NCBI GenBank assembly: GCA_034509495.1
Contig: CM067505.1
Coordinates: 4,558,094 to 4,622,093 of the forward strand
DNA length: 64,000 nt
Direction: 5' to 3'
DNA from: Acestrorhynchus altus
Taxonomy: Eukaryota > Chordata > Actinopteri > Characiformes > Acestrorhynchidae
The position numbers were made by a program, and so were the translations under genes. A model generated the notes under the pieces. That model saw nothing but the letters and a program-made list of their open reading frames with translations, was not told where the DNA came from and searched no databases. Of this stretch, positions 50,401 through 61,362 are shown one piece after another; the stretch's first letter is position 1; the number at the start of each line of letters is the position of its first letter.

Positions 50401-51860
50401 GGAGGGAATGTCATGTCATACTTCCTGTAATCCTCCGACTCCCGCTCTGAAAACACTCGCCCTCTCTCTCTGAATCCCAGATCCCTGTCGCCTTGGCAAC
50501 CTCACAGACGAGCGAGCAAGGCCTGACACACCACCAATCAGACACTACCCTCCGTCCCCTTGGCTATTTGTTATGGCTTGGCGGGGTTTATTTAGAGGCA
50601 AATTAACTATGTCTGGAATTTTGGGTGTCACTGAAAAAATGAAAACGGGGGCTCTCGGCACAAAGAGAAGCCTGGTGGAATGGGGACAGTGACCTCTGCT
50701 AGTATGCATTTGGAAACTACTCCTGAAGCTCCCTGGCCATCTGAAAGGCCAACGAAAGCAACAAGACTTTTTTTTCTTTATAGCCATTTGTTTTCTTCCT
50801 CACAGCTCTTGGTGTGACTCATGAATGCAAGGCGATTATGATTATGTGTTTATGTCCACAAGAGATAGTGGATAGTGGTATGTGGACCATGTTGTAGAAC
50901 ATACCCTTATCGTTCATCTGGAGAATGTCCACAAATTAAAGTTGTTTAGTTAAGCTTGTGTTATAAAATTACAAGACACTATGAGAGAACAAGACAAATG
51001 TGTCTTGGAGACAGCAGCTTGGGCAGGAGGGCCAAACAGCTACACTGGGGATTTCAAACAGTTTCTAGGTTATGAGATATTGCTGCATACGCTGACAAGA
51101 GCAATTTCAACACAACACGTAGAAGCCCCAGTAAAGTAAAGCAAACATGCTTTACTAAGTGTATGTGTGTGAGTGCTGGAAACCTTTCTGTGGGTAGGTG
51201 TGCGTATGTGTTTGTGAATGTACGTGGGTGTATCAGTGTTGGTGTCTGGATTGTGAAAACCTTGGTGAGCATGTGTTTGTGTATGTGTGTGAGAATGTGC
51301 AGATATTGGTCAGGCAGCCTCAGGAGGGAGGACAGGAAAGGAAAGGTTATTTGTCCTCACATGGGGCACCACAGCCAAAACACACATTCTTTTGTCTGGG
51401 CCTTGGCCGTTCCTATCATTCTAGCTTTCCAACATGTGGCCAAGAGGCCTATCAACACTTTCTGTGAGGGGAGCAGTCCAATGTCCTTTTCCAACAACTC
51501 TGCACATGTGTACAAGACCTCAGAACTGTCTTTCAATTTGGAAGGAGGTGCTTATGCAGAGGAAGAAGGCGTTGGCTTCTTTGAGGTTTTGGACAGGTGC
51601 AAGACGTTACGCAATGTGGGCGGCAAGACGGATCCAGAGCCCTGACCCCTGACCCTGAAGGAAGAACCAGGGCAGGGAACGAGGCTGGAGTGTGTGCAGA
51701 GACGCTAATCCCGGCACGTCACATCACTTCTGAAGGCTCGCGCCAGCTGCTGCTCGACTCTCTGCATCTGTCCACATCTGTCAGCAAAGCCCCAGCTGGC
51801 CGCCACTGCTGGGGCTTACTGGCTGAACAATGTCGCTATTCTACTTCCAAGATGAACTCC

Positions 51861-51939
<79 letters not shown>

Positions 51940-54900
51940 GCTCCCAAAACAATGCCATGCACATAAGTGTGCCAATATGCTCCCAACACACTTCCCATGA
52001 TAATATTTGATCTGTCAACAGAAGCAGGTTAACGAAGAAGCCTGAGAGTTTGGGCTATCTCAGAAGTGAGTAGAAGGCAAACAACTTCAGGCACTGATGC
52101 AAACAAAACCAAACTGAACCACAGCAACTCCCATGCACATATTCACACACACTCAAACACACACTGGGTTCCATTTATCAAAATTCTGAGAGCGAGAGTG
52201 TTGCTCTAGAATCAGTTCTGTACATTCAATCATATGGACTGAACTGATCTTATTCCAGCACTCTGTCAATGGTATTTGATAAAAGAGGCCCAGAAACACT
52301 TACGAATACTGGTCCATTTCTCTGGAGGTACTGGTGGGAAGATGGCCCAATATAGAAATGTGAGCTCTCTAAGAAACCACAGAACATTTCAGAGTAAGAA
52401 TCAGCTACCTTTGACTTAATGTGTTCTACAGTGAAAAGTCAAACACTTAAACAATCTACAGCACATGAGCTGAAAGCCTCTGTCGAAAGATCATCAGTAA
52501 GGATCACCCTGTCCTATGTGTTCCTTGGGTGACATCTAGGGATGCTGACTGCATGATATATGTGCATGTGAATTTCTTGGCCTCCTCTTGTTATTGGAAC
52601 CTGACGCCGTTTTTCCTGTTCTTGAGGTCACTATGGGCAGGTAACTGGACACCGCTCTCTCTGGAGCTATCCCACACAATCATAAGGTCGAGACACCTGC
52701 AGAGGAGCAGCACAAACATGCCGTCTCATCCTGAAAAGAGCTCGGCGTGGTCAGTCATGGTCCATCAGCTGCTGAACATGGGAGAATTCCCAGTGAAAGG
52801 ATTCCAGTTCCTATCACAGGTACTTTTGAGACATGATTCCCTCACCAAGGTGGAAAGCAATATGTGTAGGGTCTACATTCCACCAGACAGGCACCTCCCT
52901 TGGTGCAAGAGAAAGCTGTTGGACTGCGATGTTTGATTTTGGGTCAATGTCTATTATAAGTGAAATAAGATATGTTGTTTTATGTCTTATCTGTCTTAGT
53001 TCAGGACAATGAAATGAAAATATGAGTTTGGGGGCCAGATTTAGGGGAAGGGAGGGACACGAAATGGAAGAAAACCCCTTACAAAACCAGGTCTGTGGCA
53101 ATGTCTGGCACACACAACGCAACCCCCACTGTCCAAAGCTCCACAAGTGGGGAGCAACTCCATTCCTTTGTAAAGAGTCCATACTGACACCACACTGCCA
53201 ACAAGAGCCTGCAAGCCTCCCTCCCCCAGCTCCCCCTTTTCTCAGAGAGGAACCAAAGTGGGGGTAGGGGAGCATTTTGTGTCCCAAATAAAAGAGCTAA
53301 AGTAGTCAGAACCCCATTGTGTAAGAAGGGAGGAGGGAGGGGGGCAGTGACCCAAACAGCCAGGCTTTCAGGCCCGTTCTTATACGGACCAACAGGCCTC
53401 GGCTGTAGCCTGGCAACAGTAACCCATGGCTGAGGAGAGAGAGAGTTGGAGGGGGTCGTGAGGCAGGGTTCCATAAGGACAGTTTCAGGACTTTCACAAG
53501 AATTTTTTTTCCTTGCTTCGTGCCTGTCTGCAGTAGACACTGCAGTTAAAACTGAAACATAAAAATTAAATATGACTTTTGCCAAAGTAAAGTCCAAAGT
53601 TTGCATTAAACAATGGGTCTTTTGTCCACAATGTGTGTATTGATATGAGAAGGATCTTATTTGATCCCACTCATGGCATGAACATTTACCTCATCCACGG
53701 GACCTTCCAAACAACGGCTCCCCTTTTCTTCTAAACATTAAAACATGGAGATGTCGGCATTTTTGTTAGTCTCTTTGCTAGGACTCTTCTTTCATTCTTC
53801 TAAGCTGCACTGCCATACAATTACCTCAGTTCTTGAGATTACAAAGGGACTGGGAAGGGAGTGGTTTTGAAGTTTAATGTGATAATGGTCTATGATAGCA
53901 GAACTGGCAAACCTAACAGCTGAATGTACAGCCAGTATCCTGCAAGAGAACAAGGGCCTCTATCAGAGCTTGCAATGTGGTGTTTTTGATCACATTTGGT
54001 TGAGCAATGTAACGAAAGAGACAAAAAAGAAGCCTGGAATCTTTGCTATTGCTAACAAGCCAACCATAACCACATTGCATGCACCCTGGAGTCGAGGTCT
54101 TCCAAAGCATTCTTCAATGTGTGTGACCACAGAACCCCACCCCACCACCTAAACTGAACCAGATCCTTGGGAATTTAAAAGATTGCCTGGCCCCGCAACA
54201 CTGCTTGGACCTGAGGAAAGATATGCTCCGACTCGTAACAATTAGGACTGAAAATGAAGTCCATAAAACCATTCAATGGAGCATTTTTCACAACCACAAA
54301 TGCAATGCTCCTTTTCTTTTCCTCTTACCAGGATTTTTTCACCATTACGTATTCTTTGGCACCCATATGAATCCAAATGTTTATGCTAAAACATACAAAG
54401 AGGTTTAGAACTCAACAAGTTGTCTAAAACCCCGGGAGAGAAAAGCCACAGCCTTGTATCAATATGGTGAGAAACATACATAATGGCAGTTGTGAGCATG
54501 ATCCACAGAGCCAAGCAGTTGTAACAAGGGCTTATCTCCCATATTGTCACCTATAAAGCCAAGCCCTTGCACACAAGGTCTGAGGTTCTTCCTTTTATGT
54601 CCTCCGCCATCGCACAAGCACCAAAACAAACAGCACCACGTTGTGAAACTTGATTGCAGTGCACTCTCACAGGGACTGCAGGAGATGGAGATGCAGGCCA
54701 TCTTTGAATCAGCAGTTTCCCAGTTTTCTTTCACAGTAGGAGCAGCCTCAGGTTATTGGCATCCACAATGTTTCTAAGGCCCACAGCAGGTGTGCCACCT
54801 TCATACAAAAACCTGCTTTTCCTTGGAGTCAGTGGGACATTATATAATGTCTGAATGAGGTCTGAAATGAGCAAAGGGGTGAGAGTGGTCTGTAAGCTGT

Positions 54901-56034
54901 CTTAATCTACCCGGACAGACAGGATACAAGTGAAACAGAGGGGTCAGGGGGAGTCATCACTTCCTGTTCCAGGGCCTGGGAACCATCTCTAGCTGCTTAC
55001 TGCCACCACACTCCCACTCAAACCTAGGGCTTGTCCAATCAGAGCCCAGGGATCCAGAAGGTTTCCAATGGCTCTGCCGTCCTTCCTAGTCATTAATGCA
55101 GATTGGTAACCTCGCTGCAATGTCAATCAAACATGCCTGTATCAAACAAGGCTTAGCTGAAATTACGGTTCAAAGCATTCCTCGCATGGCCACCGGGCTG
55201 AATGTGCTGAATGTGAGTCGAGGACGGTTTTTGAGATAGAGGGAGGCGAAGAATCTTATGAAACATTCCACTCAAATCCATCGTCAAGAAGACCAAGAAG
55301 TGTACCACCTTAGGGAGAGGAAATCAAATTCACATAAACTAGGTCAGCGATGTTCTGTTTATGAATGTGCTTTATTGACAGTAATAAGGATGAATGTCTA
55401 CTGGGTGTGTTATAAGCAAGTAACAACATTCATTAGGTGCTAAAATATAGCCTTAATGTAACTTTCCTGCACTTTTGACAAGTTTCAGAAAATGCATTCA
55501 AAATATTCCTGAAGGCACCAGTGGCTTCAAGTCCACTTCAAGTCCTTCGTAGCACATCCATCATTTTTTAAGAGACGCAGAACATCCATGGGTCATTTAA
55601 CACTCACAATTTATAGACTAACTGCTACTGAGGTCATGGTGATGTCATCAATAACACTAACAAAGCTCCACTGTATCTCTTCAGTCTTGTATGAAGAAAC
55701 AGAGGAAGCCCCTTTCTTGTCGCTGACATTTTCCACTTAGAAATGATGCCTTTGAGTTCCAAGATCCCTGGACAGAGACATTGACCAAGGAGATCAGCTT
55801 CCATATCTCTTGACTGCGCATTTGTGTGTGTGTGTGTGTGTGTGTGTGCGCAGAGGTCCATGAACCGCCAGCTCCACTCCTCCACAAGCCCGTCTGTCTC
55901 GGCATGGGGCAGCAGACCACTCAAAGGCAGCACCTGGCCCTCCACTCCCCCCTTTGTGAAAGTCTGACTTCACTGGATTACCATCACAACATACACCAGC
56001 TGCTGTCCCCTGCACCCCAGCTCAACCTCCCCCC

Positions 56035-56085
<51 letters not shown>

Positions 56086-59000
56086 CTACCCCCACCCGCC
56101 TCATTCCTCCAGCTGGAGCCTCTCTGAATGACACCCTCACAATCTGCCTAATTATCTCTCTGCTTCAGCTGAGGCTTTATCCCACAGTGGGCCGAGCACT
56201 CGCCTGCACACACTCTCCACGCAGGGGTGGGATGAGATCAGAGGCCCTGCCGCGGCCACTCCAATGGGACTTCCTGACTCTTCACCTAGAGACGGATTCC
56301 TAGACTCTCCTCCAACAAGTGCGCTGTCATCCTTTGTGTTTCGGATATCTCGAAAGGACTGACTCAGAATGAGACTGACTGTAGTGGGAATTCTGGGTTC
56401 TGAGGGCCCCAGCTGGGGTGATGCTTCGGAACACCGTCTGAGTTTGATACATTCTTTTGACGTGATTGACCTCTTGTGGAGAGGTGTAACTGTTGCATCA
56501 AATGTGTCAAGAATACAAGTTGGAAACTTAATCTTTGCTGATTTTGACAGCAATACACTCCAATAGTACTCAAAGGGACTACTCCTGTAATCTGTCAGGG
56601 ACTATGCTGGCTGTTGAAGCTATATAGGCAAAGCATCACATGGTGGAAATGGAGGTACAAAGTGAATCAAAATGTGGTATTTATACACGTTCCTCAGATA
56701 GGACCTGCTAGGCCTTGGCTGGGAGCCTACACATCAGCCGATACCGTGATAACTAGGGCAGTCACAATGGCCATCCCAGGGGCTGCATTCACATAATATT
56801 CCAGTCACTTGAGAGCAACAGTGCTGGAAGGAAGAAACGTAAATGCAATGTTGCACAACCTCTTGGAGGAGGAGAAGCAACTACTTCAAATTGTACAAAC
56901 TCAGAAAAGACTGAACACCGAAGCTTTAAAAAATTCCACGGAGCAATTGGTTCCTCCATCCTGTGCCTGATTTTAATCTTCAGCTCTGTTTGCTAAAGCT
57001 ACCTTTATCCACTTCTTTTCTCTGTTTTCCGTCACTCTCATTTGCCCTTTCTTCTCTCGCAATCCCCTACTGCGGTGCCAGGTTACAGGTTGGTATCTGG
57101 AGGAATAAAAGGTTCTTTTTTCTGCTGTTTTGGAGCTCCAGTTACGTCCAGTTCCCTGGGGAAGGAGGGGTGTGGTGGAGCGGGATTGTTGAACCCAAAG
57201 TTAGCGCAAGGGCCGACCGGTCAGACCACTCTTCTGCAGCCGAGCGCTTTTCTTCTTCTTCTTTTTTTTAATGGTCATGTTACCACGTTGTGTGGCATGA
57301 CATTTACTGTCCCCTTTTTCTGGAAGCCCTGTTTCTGCTTGAAGACACAGTCCTGCTGATGGCCCCGGACCAGCTTCACTGATTACACACAAAACGGCCA
57401 ACCATGCCCTGCTGATCCACACACACAATTCGAACAAATTCATCCACATTACGCACTTTCAGAAGGGCTCAAAAATACAGTCTTACAGTGTGACCAGTTC
57501 CACTTTGGGGCTTAATGTACCATTTCGCTTACATATCCTGTCAGGAAACCCACAAGGCAAGTGGGATTATGAAGCTGGAATATAGATGTGGTGCAAGGCT
57601 TGAAGAATGGAGGAGCAAGCCAGCGAGAAAACAAGGACAAAGCAGGGCAGGCCCATAAAGTTGGTTAAATATTTACCAACACACCGTTATAATACCACTC
57701 AGCCTGATGTGATGCGTAATGATTGAAAGGCACAGTTGGCTATTGTGGAATCGCATTCCTAGGTGCCCTAGTATAGCTTTTTTTTGTCTTGCTGAGTGCT
57801 GTTAATTTTTAATGTAAGGTATAAGCAACATTTTTTTTACTTTGTGCTGAGAAGAAAACAATCCACAAAGCTCGAGCTCTGAGCTGCTTTTAATGAAGAA
57901 CATGGGTTTAAATTCTCTTTTGTATTTCACACACAGTCACCTGCCCCTCAGGTGTGAGTCTGCATAACATTACAGGGCCTGAAAGCAACTGGAAGCTGAA
58001 TCTTAGCGAACTGGTCAGGAACCAGGTAATAACCCTTCTGCCTGAGGACACAACATCCATCTGTAACAAAAGCCTGAATTCAGAGGGAAGCAAAATGCCT
58101 TGAGGGACAAAAGACAGGCAAATAACTCTAAGACAAAGCATGAACTTCCAGAATAACAGTACAGCTGCTGATCTAAATGCTAGAATAGAAACACTGCGTG
58201 AACACTTAAAGTTGTGGGACACCAAAACAACATATTTGCAAAGATAATGACTTGTTTCTCATTATATGTACCAAACAGAAACTGGGATGTCTGGCCACAG
58301 CCATTCTCTAGACTCTAGAAGGGCATGCAGACTTCGTTTCAGAAAACATTAGCTTTGGACAGGATAAAATCTCCATAGTAACTGGCTTTTGCTCAATGTT
58401 TAGACTAATGAGAACGAAGGAAAGTAAGAAAGAAGGCAGGAAAATACAGTTTTCTGGTGGTGTTAGGATTATAAAATGGTCTCCCCAGCCTGCCCATCAT
58501 CTAGTATACCACATGTTGTTTTAGGTAAAGAAGTGGTCCTCCATTATAGACTAATAAATGTGACCATAGAAGAGGTCTTCGCGGGTAAACCTTACATTAA
58601 TGATGAAGAATTGAATAAAAGTATCCTATTCCATTGTTTTCCGCAAATTATGGTCTTTGGAGTTTGGAACCATAGCTTCCCAAAAGGGAAGCAATGGGAT
58701 TTTTGGTCTGAACAACAGCCTACAGCCCAGTGCCTGGCGTTATACTTAGCCACTGAGAATGTTTCCCACGTACTCATGCCTACCAAAGAGAAAAAACGCT
58801 AATCACCATGAATGAAGGCTAGAGTGCACACACACACAACTTTCCAAATCAGGCGGGAAACTTAAAACAACAGCCTCAGGCTTTCATGTGATAACAATCA
58901 CTTTGCATTAGCATACAGAGTGAAGACAAAGGCTGTGTGAAGTAATGGAAAGGAATGGGGTGACACCAAAAGCCCAAGACAGCTCCTTGGACCGCCGAAC

Positions 59001-61293
59001 ATGGCGTGCTGTTTTGTAATTGTGCTGTTTCATTTTTTTTTTATCCAATAAATTTAGGCGGCTGAAATCTTAAAGACAGGTGCAACCGGACCATGTGTCA
59101 TCCAGCAGACATGCGAAGACTTGAGCAACATTATTGCTCATTTTGCCTGGCAACCCATTCAGGCTCTCAGGCCGAGCAGCTCAAAGCCACACAGCACGTT
59201 CACTCTAAACAAACGGAGCTGGAAGAAGTACGCCAAGAAAGAGGGGGGAAACTGCAAAAAGAAGAAAGGTGATAACCGTCGCTTTGCTTTTGGCTACGTT
59301 CCAGCCCATTTCTCCATCATATACAGCTGCAAGTGTATCCAATACCTCCTAACACATTGTGACACTTAGAACCAAGGCTAAGTAACAACAGCAGCCTTCC
59401 ACCTGTCAGTAAGTCCTTCGTGTAGTGGAGGAATTCCTTTGTAACTGTCTGGCTCGATCGTGCACAAACAGTGGTATGAGGACGTTGTCTCGGGAGATTA
59501 GTTGAACATGAAAAAACATGCTGTAGAATCAGAACTGAGCACTTACATGCATCTTGAATCTGTGCAAACTCCTCCATTGTCACATGGTCTGTATTTGTCC
59601 ACACAGCGAAGGCCTGCAGGGAAGAGAACAGTCACTTCACAAACATTGCAGAACACAACACACTTAGAAAGCCTTATTATTAACCGTACACTTATGTAGC
59701 TACTTAACACTTATGATGGTCCTTCAATCTTCCCACACTACGCTGGAAGACATTATATACACAATATATCAAAAATGTTTTGTGGACACCTATTTTAATG
59801 AATGCTACTTCAAGTTGCACCCTGTTCTGACACAAACACTCCAGTCACACAGCGTGTCTAGTCCCTGTAGAGAAGTACTGCCAATAGAATAGGACTGGAG
59901 CAGCTACACAGTAACCTGTTGACACCAGGTGTGGAGTAGATGTGGGTGTTCTCTTGAATGATGGTGCTCCATCCAGTACTTTTTGGGATAAATCAGGCAG
60001 TTGGGAATGAGGTGCGTGATCATCCCAAATCCTGACCTCACAGATCCCTGAATGCAATTACATCCTCACAGCAACTGGACAGTAGAGACAGTTTCCCCAA
60101 AGTGGGATACATACTTTTAATGCCCCTGATTTTGAAAGAAACGATGAATAAATAGGTGTCCTGATACATTTCACCAGTGTATTGATCTGACTTGCTTTCT
60201 GCATCAATAGAACCATATGGCAACAATGGTGTTTAAAGTTGCATTACATTCGAGTGGAAATTATATACAGGCCTATACGGTTCAATGCACCACTATTTCA
60301 GTGCAGAATGGCTGCAAAAAAAAGGTCTTATTGTGTCTTTCCCAGCTTTCCTTATTCTCCACACTCTTGCACAGCCACGGGATAAGTTCATGTTTGCATA
60401 GTTCAGAGCTCACACAATAAAGCCTTATCTGTGCAAATGTAGGTGCGATCACAGCGGATAGCGTACAAGGAAATACTTTCCCATTCAGATTCCTTCACAT
60501 GGCTTTTTAAGACTGTCAGGCTTGATTTATACATTTAACATAGGATTTCTTCTCACTGCTGCCAAAGTCCTGAGCTGAACTGAGTGCACTCATGGGTTCA
60601 CCCCAGACTGGCCTACCTTCAGTCAGGAGAGTTGAATGTAAATGTGTGAGTGATACATATACCAGCCTACAGCCCTCAAGGAAACAAATTAAAGTGTACA
60701 AGCTGGGATGCTTTTCTTAAAGACGAAACCTTATTTTAAGTGACATTACCCACATTGTAGCTCTCGTTCCCCCATCCCCCATAGCTCCATGCTACAAAGT
60801 TCAATTGTTAAAATAGCTCTTTGTTAGTGGAAGGAGGGGGGCAAAGTTATGGCTCATCACCCTACTCACTTCACACATAAGAACCCCCCACTTCCAAGAC
60901 CCCCAATCAAGATTTCAATTCATGCATAAAATGAGTGAAAATGCAAAACAATAAGGTACAGAGAAATCCTTGCTGCACACCCCAGCTTGCATGAGCCTTG
61001 TAATTGCCTACAAGCAGTGCAGTTCTCTCTGTTCTCACGGTTCACCCACTCACACAGACCCCAGCTGTGGACTAAAGGTCTTACATGGTCTTCAGGAAGG
61101 CCACCTTTGAATATATGCAGCATAAACAACACTGCAATTAACAGCACCAACATGTACACCTGCACGTTTCTCTTCTACCAGTAGTATTAGAAGACACTTA
61201 GAACCCAAAGCACAAAGGGCCCCCAAGGATTTTAATGTCAATTAATGATGATCATAATAATTATAATGGCTAATACTCTTAAAACATGCATCA

Positions 61294-61362
<69 letters not shown>

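Larger units (their letters stand above)
48412..59546. other. notch3 intron 2 (about 11 kb)
   Basis: The largest intron of the gene. It is comparatively free of recognisable transposons and has three CA/GT microsatellites. Many open stretches of 60-170 codons occur, but none shows a known domain or splice borders. First introns of Notch genes often hold enhancers, and the low repeat load here fits that, as inference. Confidence 0.5.

Noticed and set aside
52529..52936. 135-codon plus-strand frame in notch3 intron 2
   Set aside because: It has no recognisable domain, no splice or promoter context, and a composition like the surrounding intron.
45941..59737. A cluster of RBPJ sites as evidence for notch3 autoregulation
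   Set aside because: I found four YGTGGGAA octamers in about 33 kb on both strands. Roughly two are expected by chance at equal base frequencies, so this is not a convincing enrichment.
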